A stretch of DNA of 12,170 bases. It comes from an uncultured Erysipelotrichaceae bacterium (lineage in GTDB: Bacteria; Bacillota_I; Bacilli_A; Erysipelotrichales; Coprobacillaceae). Below, piece after piece: positions 1 to 6,900 of the stretch (positions are counted from its first letter, which is position 1; each line of letters begins with the position of its first letter). Where the stretch lies: contig ONFH01000246.1 of NCBI GenBank assembly GCA_900317015.1, positions 1 through 12,170 of the forward strand, given 5' to 3'. The notes beneath the pieces are model-generated. The model was given only the letters and a program-made list of their open reading frames with translations, did no database searches and was not told the DNA's origin. The translations under genes and the position numbers were made by a program.

Positions 1-32
1 ATTATAATAGAATTGATCAAAGCAGCCTATGC

Positions 33-57
33 AAAAAGAGGTTCAGAGAACCTCTTT
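33..57 (-). terminator. Intrinsic terminator of the addBA operon
   Basis: On the minus strand a perfect 9-bp stem (arms at + 49-57 and 35-43, sequence AAAGAGGTT with its complement) closes a 5-nt loop and runs into a T tract (the A run at + 33-37). The stem begins inside the addA stop codon (56-58), so termination follows the gene with no spacer. This marks the end of the addB-addA transcript. Confidence 0.85.
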
Positions 58-3000
58 AGACATTGACTAATGTATCGATATTTAAGTAATACAGATTTGC
101 ATACACATCCTGTCCTAAGCTGCTTAAGACATGTTTGTAATACGTCATCTGGGTCAGATGCTTCTGACGAAGCTTCGAATCTGGATTTTTCTTAGAAACA
201 CGGTCGGTCTTATAGTCAAGAACATGAACGCCCTGATCATCAAAGAACACAACATCGAACGTCCCATTGATGACTTGATCGTTTTCGACATAACGGAAGC
301 TCTTTTCTTTATACACCTGATCTGCCTGGGCAATTTTTGTATAAAGTGGTGATTCTACGAATCTTTCAAGATGAGGCAGGTAGTCCGTGATCGCCTGATA
401 CTCGTCTTTTGTGAACATGCCCTGCTCATTTAAAGCAGTGATAATGGCTTTGGGGTCGTCATGATCAAACGTGAAGTAATAAAGCACATTATGGACGAGC
501 GTCCCGAAGTCCATAGCGGCACGTCTTTCCATTGTACCCATTTCACTTGCGTTTGTGACATGTTTTTCAGCACTCAGTTCCTGTAGATCCGTGACCGCAA
601 TCGAACGCTTTTCATCCAGATAAGGATACTGATATTCATAATACTTGGCCACCTGAGGATAGATGTCTTCAGATTTTTCACGCTGCATGGTCACCGAATG
701 ATCCATGATCGTATCGAATTCCTGAATCGTTAAGTGAAATCTTGCCAGAGCGGTATGCGCATTATTCAGTTTCGCAAAGCGTTTCTTATTTAACGCAAGC
801 AGTGGGGCAATGCTAGGAACGTATGTGATCAGATCCTGCTGGAATTCTGGATGACGCATTAAAGCGGCTAAGATCCAGTCCATATAACATTTGACATTAC
901 GCATCTGATGATTGAAGACGATCGGATCGGCCGATTCATCGTAATCATTGGCCTGCACCTGTCTTGCTAAAGTCTTGAGCTTCTTTTCATCATCTAAGAC
1001 ACCGGTCAAGATCAATTTGCTTTCGGCTCTTGTTAAAGCGACATAAAGAATACGCATTTCTTCATTGACGGCTTCTTTATGGATGTAGCGCTTGATCATA
1101 TTACGGTAAGGATGATTTAATTCTGCTAACATATTGCCATAAGGGGTGTCCTTATAGAACATGTATTTAGAAGCGATGCCTTTATCCTTATCAAGCAGGA
1201 GTGAGGCATTTTCATCCATCATATTGAACTGACGCTGCATGCCACAGACAAAGACGACTTTGAACTGCAGACCTTTTGATTTATGGATCGTCATAAATTC
1301 AACGGCTTCATTATGATCGCTAGAGATCTTGCCTGGTGAACGTTCGGCATTTGCATCACAAAAATCTAAGAAGTCCTGTAAGTAAGGCAGATCATCAGAG
1401 GTTCTAGCGAGCTCTAAGAACGCATCCAGATTGGCTTCACGCTGCTGTCCATTGACAAGACCAGAGACGAATTCACGATAGCCGGTCTCAATGTAGCAGG
1501 CTTTTAAGATCTCATAAGGGGAAGCGCTTGTCTTTAAGATTTGTAGACGATTGAAGGCTTCTAAGAATTGAGCCACTTTCTCTTCTTCCTGATGTTTAAG
1601 AAGATCATGATACATCGAATCCATATTGTCCGGATCAGAGAAATCACGTAAGCCTAATAATTCATTTTCATCAAAGGATGAGAATAAGAAATGGTTATGC
1701 AGGACGCTTGTCATCGCAATATCATCGTTTGGATTATTGATGGCCTTTAATAAAGCCACCATCGAAAGGACTTCATTACTTGACATGAGCCCTTTTGATA
1801 AGGTGATGTTCGCATCAATGCCATAATTTTCAAAGATCTTCTTATAGGTCATAAAATTCGTCGTCGTACGCATCAGCACACAGAAGTCACTTAAAGAGTA
1901 GCCTTGTTCGACCATCTTGATGATCTTCTGAGCGACCATATTGGCTTCCAGCTCATCTTTTGTCGCATCTTTACTGCCATGGTGGAATGCTAATAAGACT
2001 TCGGAATCATAATCGTGGATTGGTTTTAATTCTTCTAATGTTTTGCCTTTGGCATCATGGTCATAACGCAGGATCGCAAACGGATCATGAACATATTCCA
2101 GACCACCAATGGACGTATCCATAATGGAATCAAAGATATAGTTGATGGAATCCAGAACAGCTTTTTCACTACGATAGTTGAAGCGTAAGTCGATACGAAT
2201 ATGAGTATCGTTTGGACCCGCCTGTTCATAAGGAACATAGCTGTCAAACTTTTCCTTAAAGATACGAGGATCCGCCTGACGGAAACGATAGATCGACTGC
2301 TTCATATCACCGACCATGAACATTGGAATTTCATGATAGCCAGAAAGGTCACTTTGACCGGCAATACGAGCAACTAAGTTTTCCTGAATCTGGTTTGTAT
2401 CCTGATATTCATCAAGCATGATCTCTTTGAAGGTATTGTTTAAGTTTCTTAAGACCGGCAGATCTTCACTTAACAGCTGTGTTGCATAATCTTCAAGATC
2501 ATGGAAGTCGAGCACACCCATTTGTGCTTTCTTCACTTTATAAGCTTCTTCATAGCGTTCTAAAAGACCGCCACGACCAAGCAGGTAAGCAATATCCTTG
2601 TAAGATAAAGACAGGAGTTCTTTGAATTCTGCCATATCTTCGATCATCAGATCATCCTTGATGCTTGATAAAGGGTCAAGCACTTTCTTTTTTAAGTCAT
2701 TGAACTGCTTCTTGACCTTGTCATCAACACCGGCTTCCTTCCAGGCCATATTGACTGGCTTCTCTGGTGTCCCGTTTAAGAGGGAACAGAGCGAATCATA
2801 AGTCTGCTGATGAGAGAGGCCTTTTAGAAGGTCGCTTAAGTAATTGTAGAGTGAATCACAGTTGGATGGCTTGTTGTCAGTACCTTCATAGAAGATGTCT
2901 AAACTATTGGCCTGACAGAAACGATCCAATGTGTTGAAGTTGCTTAAGCAGTCACGCACACTTTCTTCATACAGTTTCTGAAATAAAGGAAGTAATGGAG

Positions 3001-3610
3001 AATCATTGAAGTCATCAAACGTGTAATATTGATCATGGAAGCCTTCAAGCGTCTTCGTGAAGTCGACAAACGAATTAGTTTTGCTTTCTAAGTCCATAAG
3101 CATAGTCTTGAAAGCATCCAAAGAATTCATGCGGTTATATCTCTTAAGATAATCCTGGAAATCTGCTTCATTGATCCATTCGTTGACACATTCATCAAGG
3201 ATCTGTGATTTGATCAGCTCTGGGGAAGCTAAGACTTCAAAGCCAGGCATAACACCAACTAAATATCCATATTTGGTAAGCAATGACTTACAGAAGGAGT
3301 CGAAAGTCGTCATATAAGCATTTGGCAGCTGATCGATACAGGTATGAATATGAGCTTTCTGTTGATCAGTGAGCTGATCGTTTTTTAAGTCCTGATGAAG
3401 CTGATCATTTAAGCGCTGTTTCATTTCGGCACCGGCTGCTTCCGTAAAGGTCAGCACCAGAAAAGCATTCATATCATAACCGTCATTTAAGATCAAACTA
3501 TCCATACGAGAGACAAGAATTCTTGTCTTCCCGCTGCCGGCTGGGGCACTGACTAAGATCGTTTTTCCTCTGGCATCGATAGCGGCTTGTTGTTCTTTAT
3601 TGAATGGCAT
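56..3610 (-). CDS. addA: ATP-dependent helicase/nuclease subunit A (AddA)
   Basis: The 1184-aa UvrD-type helicase and nuclease subunit of AddAB, which unwinds and resects double-strand ends for RecA loading (about 1230 aa in Bacillus). Helicase motifs are all visible: Walker A APAGSGKT at residues 22-29 after a Q-motif-like NKEQQAAI, motif II DEYQD at 400-404, motif III GDMKQSIYRF from 434, MTIHKSKG at 773-780, and VALTRA with Arg861. The C-terminal PD-(D/E)XK nuclease shows His1040 (GTLVH), Asp1119 (GTFD) and Asp1132-Tyr-Lys1134 (LDYKTD), so both activities look intact. The ATG at 3608-3610 directly abuts the addB stop codon and has an AAAGGAG site 8 nt upstream, inside addB, which implies translational coupling. 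No frameshift or missing key residue is seen. Confidence 0.97.
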   Translation of the reverse strand: MPFNKEQQAAIDARGKTILVSAPAGSGKTRILVSRMDSLILNDGYDMNAFLVLTFTEAAGAEMKQRLNDQLHQDLKNDQLTDQQKAHIHTCIDQLPNAYMTTFDSFCKSLLTKYGYLVGVMPGFEVLASPELIKSQILDECVNEWINEADFQDYLKRYNRMNSLDAFKTMLMDLESKTNSFVDFTKTLEGFHDQYYTFDDFNDSPLLPLFQKLYEESVRDCLSNFNTLDRFCQANSLDIFYEGTDNKPSNCDSLYNYLSDLLKGLSHQQTYDSLCSLLNGTPEKPVNMAWKEAGVDDKVKKQFNDLKKKVLDPLSSIKDDLMIEDMAEFKELLSLSYKDIAYLLGRGGLLERYEEAYKVKKAQMGVLDFHDLEDYATQLLSEDLPVLRNLNNTFKEIMLDEYQDTNQIQENLVARIAGQSDLSGYHEIPMFMVGDMKQSIYRFRQADPRIFKEKFDSYVPYEQAGPNDTHIRIDLRFNYRSEKAVLDSINYIFDSIMDTSIGGLEYVHDPFAILRYDHDAKGKTLEELKPIHDYDSEVLLAFHHGSKDATKDELEANMVAQKIIKMVEQGYSLSDFCVLMRTTTNFMTYKKIFENYGIDANITLSKGLMSSNEVLSMVALLKAINNPNDDIAMTSVLHNHFLFSSFDENELLGLRDFSDPDNMDSMYHDLLKHQEEEKVAQFLEAFNRLQILKTSASPYEILKACYIETGYREFVSGLVNGQQREANLDAFLELARTSDDLPYLQDFLDFCDANAERSPGKISSDHNEAVEFMTIHKSKGLQFKVVFVCGMQRQFNMMDENASLLLDKDKGIASKYMFYKDTPYGNMLAELNHPYRNMIKRYIHKEAVNEEMRILYVALTRAESKLILTGVLDDEKKLKTLARQVQANDYDESADPIVFNHQMRNVKCYMDWILAALMRHPEFQQDLITYVPSIAPLLALNKKRFAKLNNAHTALARFHLTIQEFDTIMDHSVTMQREKSEDIYPQVAKYYEYQYPYLDEKRSIAVTDLQELSAEKHVTNASEMGTMERRAAMDFGTLVHNVLYYFTFDHDDPKAIITALNEQGMFTKDEYQAITDYLPHLERFVESPLYTKIAQADQVYKEKSFRYVENDQVINGTFDVVFFDDQGVHVLDYKTDRVSKKNPDSKLRQKHLTQMTYYKHVLSSLGQDVYANLYYLNIDTLVNV

Positions 3611-6214
3611 TTAGTTGTCTCCTTTCTTAATCGGATCATCAAGATGAGATTTGATGATCTTGTTTTCATTGACAAAGACGTCAAATAAGCAGATGGACTT
3701 ATAATCACAGAACGTACATGGATAGATCTCTTGATCGGATTTGTTATCAGACTGAGCAGGATAAATGTCCACATGACCGGCTCTTAACTGATCATAAAGA
3801 TCAGTGACATAGTCGGTGATCTCATCCATGATGGCATCAAATGTTTCTTCGTCGATAATGTACGTTCCTTTATAAGGGGTACCATCATTTTTGAAGCGAA
3901 TGTTCGTTGAATCTTTTGCAAGGGCATTGCCTAAGACATAGGGCTCTTCATCGATGCCATAGCCGTTCATCTTAAATTTTTTGAAAGTATCAGAATCTTT
4001 GACTTTGGAATGTAAAGATAAGTCTTTGACATCTTTACTTTGTAAGACTTCTCGTTTCATGGAATAGTAGAGCATGGCACCTGGCTTGAGGTTTTTTTCC
4101 TGCTTGAGCAGTAAGTCCATATAGACGAGCATCTGAATGTTAAAGCCCTGGCGGACATAGTTGAGATTTAAGGTCTTCGTGCCAGACTTATAGTCGATGA
4201 TACGCACACGATCCTCGTAAGTATCCACGCGGTCGATCGCCCCAAGGACCGGGATCTCATTGAGATAGCCAGTGACCTGATATTCTTTTTCTTTCACCTG
4301 GAACTGTCCCATCTGGGCTTTGACGACCTTTAAGTTGATGGCCATATCTTCAATTAAGTGATCGATAAAGTACATATTCAAGGCATTGGCACTGTACTGA
4401 TCGAGGAGATTGGCTTTGACATAGTCATAACCGATCTTTGTCAGATCTTCTTCATGTTCTAAGCCTTTTTCCATAATGTAATGGCATAGGGATCCTAAAT
4501 CAGAAGGAGATAAGGTCTCTTCATAATCTGGCATGATCTTGAGACCGTAGCGTAAGTAATACTGGAATGGACATTTATTATACGTCTCCAGTCTTGTAAT
4601 GCTCATGCCTTTGCCTAAGGCATCACGATACTTCTCATCAATGATGACCGGCTTATTGTCATAATGGGCAATGGCTTCATTTAATGGGAAGTCTGGGAGT
4701 TTTCCGTTATGGGCATAAAGATGAGGAGCATGGACTGATAAGTCTGGATTTGTGGGATCACAGTCAAAGAGCTCATAGAGACGATTCATTAATGTCGATG
4801 GCATCTTCTCCTTCCCATCTTGATCGGCTCTGGCATACGAGAATGTGAATAACTTGTGAGGGTTAGTCAGTGTACGCATGATCTCCATTAAGTGAAGCGT
4901 TAAGCGTTCATGGGTATTGAATGGTCGTTTAGAAAATGAAGCGAAGTCTTCATCTAAAAGCAGACCTTCATCTTTCATCGAAGCAGGGACATCCCCTTCG
5001 TTAAGACCCATGATATAGATATATTTGGCATCTGCCGTTAAGGCATCATTGAAGTCGGTGATATGGATGCAGTCATGAGGGTCGATCGGCTCGACGTGGC
5101 TGTTTAAGTTTTCTTCTAAGAATAAACGATAATCTTCAGTCGTCGTTTCTTCATCAAAGTCAATGGACTCGATGATGGCACGATAATCGGCATCAAGATC
5201 GAGATGAAGCAGCTGTGAAGATAAGTTACGATAAGTGTTGTCGCTCGCTTTCTCTAAGTATTCGGTAATGATCTTATAGTTATTATTGTAGTAATAAGGA
5301 TCAACAGTCTCGATGTCATGAGGATAGCCCCAGCCATCAAAGATCTCCTTTAAGTAAGCTTTATAAGCATCATCATGAACGACGATCATAAAGTCACGAT
5401 AGTGTGCTTTCTCATCGACTAACGTCTGTTTGATCGAAGCGGTCACTTTCATAGCTTCATGATAGGGAGACCCACCGACTAAGACATGGGCTTTTTCTTC
5501 AGGTGTTACAGGATCTAAGTCAAAGAGGTGCTGCGTAACTAAGCTTTCACGTGGATCGGCCTGTGTTTCTCCTTCATAGAAGTGGGCCAGCAGATCATCA
5601 GAATGAGCTGTCAGATACATCGTCACAGGAACATACTGATCTAAGGTCGTAAAGAGTTTTCTTTCAAGCAGCGATGGATAGTCATCGCCGATGACGATGA
5701 CCGGTGTTTTGACCTGTCCTAAAAGATCCATGATCTCTTCTTCTAAATTGAAGAAATAAGGCTGCTTTCTTAAGGCATCATCAATGACTTTTAATTCTGT
5801 ACATTTTTCTTTTGTCAGGGGACTTGCATCAGCACTTAAGTCATCGAAAGAAAGATCATTTTGATGGACATGATCTAATGTCTCCATGATCTCATCGATG
5901 AGGGGATAAGGATTTTCACTAAAGGTGAAGTAGGCAAAATTCTGTGTCTTTAAGAGATGACGGATCATATACATCTCATAAATACGAGGTAACGTCTGTT
6001 TAGTAAAAGAGTGGGTACTTGCTAAAAGCTCATAGGCAAACGAAGCAAGCGTATTGACTTCGATACTAAAAAGAAAGGGATGATCTTTTAATAACACATC
6101 TTCCACATAGGTCACATGTTCGGTAATGATCGTGATTTGTTCATGAACGTTTTTCAGCTGCTGTGAGAGAGTTTTGATCTTTTCCTGAAATAAAGGTCCG
6201 GTGATGATTTTCAT
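3611..6214 (-). CDS. addB: AddB-like helicase/nuclease subunit, short form without Walker A
   Basis: This is the partner of AddA. AddB contributes an inactive helicase-like fold that scans for Chi and a second nuclease. The C-terminal nuclease is clear: His578 (SLCH), Asp661 (GAIDRVD), Asp674-Tyr-Lys676 (IIDYKSG) and Gln694/Tyr698 (QMLVY). Four cysteines fit the AddB iron-sulfur staple: Cys548 (CPFQYYLRYG) and Cys833, Cys836 and Cys842 (CTFC then C). The central IMGLNEGDVP segment near the conserved AddB helicase-like region also fits. It is 867 aa, well short of type-1 AddB (about 1160) and RexB (about 1090), and its N-terminus (MKIITGPLFQ) lacks the GxxGSGKT loop. An in-frame TAA five codons upstream of the ATG rules out a longer start. 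The ribosome site AAGGAG lies 8 nt before the ATG. First gene of the operon. Confidence 0.93.
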   Translation of the reverse strand: MKIITGPLFQEKIKTLSQQLKNVHEQITIITEHVTYVEDVLLKDHPFLFSIEVNTLASFAYELLASTHSFTKQTLPRIYEMYMIRHLLKTQNFAYFTFSENPYPLIDEIMETLDHVHQNDLSFDDLSADASPLTKEKCTELKVIDDALRKQPYFFNLEEEIMDLLGQVKTPVIVIGDDYPSLLERKLFTTLDQYVPVTMYLTAHSDDLLAHFYEGETQADPRESLVTQHLFDLDPVTPEEKAHVLVGGSPYHEAMKVTASIKQTLVDEKAHYRDFMIVVHDDAYKAYLKEIFDGWGYPHDIETVDPYYYNNNYKIITEYLEKASDNTYRNLSSQLLHLDLDADYRAIIESIDFDEETTTEDYRLFLEENLNSHVEPIDPHDCIHITDFNDALTADAKYIYIMGLNEGDVPASMKDEGLLLDEDFASFSKRPFNTHERLTLHLMEIMRTLTNPHKLFTFSYARADQDGKEKMPSTLMNRLYELFDCDPTNPDLSVHAPHLYAHNGKLPDFPLNEAIAHYDNKPVIIDEKYRDALGKGMSITRLETYNKCPFQYYLRYGLKIMPDYEETLSPSDLGSLCHYIMEKGLEHEEDLTKIGYDYVKANLLDQYSANALNMYFIDHLIEDMAINLKVVKAQMGQFQVKEKEYQVTGYLNEIPVLGAIDRVDTYEDRVRIIDYKSGTKTLNLNYVRQGFNIQMLVYMDLLLKQEKNLKPGAMLYYSMKREVLQSKDVKDLSLHSKVKDSDTFKKFKMNGYGIDEEPYVLGNALAKDSTNIRFKNDGTPYKGTYIIDEETFDAIMDEITDYVTDLYDQLRAGHVDIYPAQSDNKSDQEIYPCTFCDYKSICLFDVFVNENKIIKSHLDDPIKKGDN
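3619..3625 (-). promoter_or_regulatory. Shine-Dalgarno site of addA inside addB
   Basis: The minus strand reads AAAGGAG 8 nt before the addA ATG, within the last codons of addB. With the addB TAA touching the addA ATG, terminating ribosomes are placed exactly at the addA start. This supports the 3610 start and coupled synthesis of the two subunits. Confidence 0.8.
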
Positions 6215-6230
6215 GCGATATTCTCCTTAT

Positions 6231-6252
6231 TGAAGTGAATAGCTCCACTTCA
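6231..6252 (-). promoter_or_regulatory. Small leader hairpin upstream of the addB ribosome site
   Basis: TGAAGTG and CACTTCA form a perfect 7-bp stem with an 8-nt loop in the addB leader. It ends 2 nt before the AAGGAG ribosome site (+ 6223-6228) and does not include it. It could stabilise the 5' end of the message or tune initiation. No T tract follows, so it is not a terminator. Its function is unproven. Confidence 0.35.
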
Positions 6253-6304
6253 TCCTTTCTTCAATCATTTTTATGACTAGGTCATTTGGTTTATTGCTGC
6301 TTCT

Positions 6305-6337
6305 ATTATACACGATGCGCTTTCAAAAAAAGTTCAA
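6305..6337 (-). promoter_or_regulatory. Probable promoter of addBA
   Basis: The minus strand carries a perfect TATAAT (+ 6305-6310) about 90 nt before the addB ATG. The only good -35-like hexamer, TTGAAC (+ 6332-6337), sits 21 nt away, which is too far for a standard sigma-A promoter. The -35 contact may therefore be weak (AACTTT at 17-18 nt spacing) or helped by the flanking A/T tracts. The leader would be about 84 nt, longer than others in this window. Confidence 0.5.
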
Positions 6338-6376
6338 AAATCGTATTTTGAATCCGAATAAATGGTTTCAAAAAAA
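6321..6376. repeat. Short direct repeat and A-tracts upstream of addB
   Basis: The 11-mer TTTCAAAAAAA occurs at 6321-6331 and again at 6366-6376, 45 bp apart, with further A/T tracts at 6336-6340 and 6384-6389. Seen from the addB promoter these are T/A-rich tracts just upstream of the -10 region. They could act as UP-element-like or bent DNA, but AT-rich low complexity explains part of it. Confidence 0.35.
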
Positions 6377-6383
6377 TTTTATG

Positions 6384-6410
6384 AAAAAAGGTATCCATTT
6401 TTGGATACCT
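6384..6410 (-). terminator. Intrinsic terminator of the YusI-like gene
   Basis: On the minus strand a perfect 8-bp stem AGGTATCC/GGATACCT (arms at + 6403-6410 and 6389-6396) with a 6-nt loop is followed by a T tract (+ 6384-6388). The stem starts within the gene's TAG stop codon (6409-6411). It separates this gene from the addBA operon downstream. Confidence 0.88.
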
Positions 6411-6759
6411 AAAGTAATGCGTCCTGCCATTTTTGATCATTAAAACCGATCAGCACCTGATCCTCAGTGATGAGCAGCGGTCTTTTCACAAGCATGCCAT
6501 TAGTCGCTAAAAGAGCATACATCTCTTCTTCGGACATCATCGGCAGCTTCGTTGCTAACTTCTGTTCACGATAAAGCTTACCGGATGTGTTGAAGAATTT
6601 TCTTAAAGGCTGACCACTTAACTGATGATAAGCTTTAAGCTCATCTGCTGAGGGATTGTCCTGTACGATATCACGCTTTTCATAGGTGAGACCATGATCA
6701 TCGAGCCATTTGATGGCCTTTTTGCAGGTGGAACATTTGGGATAATATAAGATCGTCAT
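6409..6759 (-). CDS. ArsC/Spx superfamily CxxC protein, YusI-like
   Basis: This 116-aa protein is a small thioredoxin-fold member of the arsenate reductase/Spx/MgsR superfamily. It begins with beta-strand TILYYP followed by Cys9-Ser-Thr-Cys12 and a helix. It has FFNTSGKLYRE at residues 55-65, and ends with the family's Arg93-Pro94 turn (VKRPLLI) and an IGFND segment. From memory the NTSG-x2-YRE block and the GMLVKRP block match Bacillus YusI better than Spx or true ArsC. Spx has no NTSG block, and no ars genes lie nearby. The biochemical role of YusI-type proteins is not settled, and a thiol-redox role is only inferred from the CxxC. The start is supported by AGGAGG 5 nt before the ATG. The gene has its own promoter and terminator and is divergent from rpoD. 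Confidence 0.88.
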   Translation of the reverse strand: MTILYYPKCSTCKKAIKWLDDHGLTYEKRDIVQDNPSADELKAYHQLSGQPLRKFFNTSGKLYREQKLATKLPMMSEEEMYALLATNGMLVKRPLLITEDQVLIGFNDQKWQDALL

Positions 6760-6776
6760 ACAAACCTCCTGTCTCT

Positions 6777-6806
6777 ATTATATCAAGAAATGAAATTTTG
6801 AATCAA
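6777..6806 (-). promoter_or_regulatory. Promoter of the YusI-like gene
   Basis: The minus strand shows TTGATT (+ 6801-6806), an 18-nt spacer and a perfect TATAAT (+ 6777-6782). The expected start point, about 7 nt downstream near + 6770, falls at the first base of the AGGAGG ribosome site (+ 6765-6770). The leader would be only about 11 nt. Confidence 0.75.
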
Positions 6807-6882
6807 AAACTATTGAAATTTTTTTATGAGCAGAGCGGTCTTTTTTCTTTTTATAAATTTCATTATATGATAAAATGAAATT
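6790..6882. repeat. ATGAAATT motif cluster between divergent promoters
   Basis: The 8-mer ATGAAATT occurs at 6790-6797 (+), as its complement AATTTCAT at 6856-6863, and at 6875-6882 (+). A one-mismatch copy, TTGAAATT, lies at 6813-6820. The copies at 6856 and 6875 make a perfect dyad with an 11-bp spacer centred on the rpoD extended -10. The copy at 6790 lies in the spacer of the YusI-like promoter. It may be an operator set, though AT-rich sequence raises the chance background. Confidence 0.4.
6848..6876 (+). promoter_or_regulatory. Probable extended -10 promoter of rpoD
   Basis: TG-A-TAAAAT (6868-6876) is a good extended -10 element. The -35 region 17 nt upstream (TTTTTA, 6848-6853) is poor, which is usual for extended -10 promoters. 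The start would fall near 6883, just before the AGAAGG ribosome site (6885-6890), giving a leader of about 18 nt. Confidence 0.6.
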
Positions 6883-6900
6883 ACAGAAGGATGTGATTTT

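Noticed and set aside
1..8. TATAAT at the left edge as a promoter
   Set aside because: ATTATAAT is nearly palindromic and could read either way. No well-spaced -35 is visible (TTGATC on the minus strand is only 8 nt away) and the next gene is outside the window.
56..6214. AddAB region as an anti-phage defence island
   Set aside because: Both subunits are standard recombination-repair proteins in the usual addB-addA order, with no associated defence, mobile or phage genes.
6227..6268. A 13-codon upstream reading frame in the addB leader (minus strand, ATG at 6268, ending in TAA at 6227-6229)
   Set aside because: No Shine-Dalgarno site precedes its ATG and the peptide has no run of regulatory codons. 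It is most likely chance.
6273..6285. ATGAC-TAG-GTCAT palindrome in the addB leader
   Set aside because: It has 5-bp arms with a 3-nt gap, too tight for a stable RNA hairpin and too short to call an operator on its own.
6409..6759. Arsenate reductase (ArsC) as the function
   Set aside because: The fold is shared, but the CxxC pattern and the NTSG/YRE block fit YusI-like proteins better, and there are no arsR/arsB-type genes nearby.
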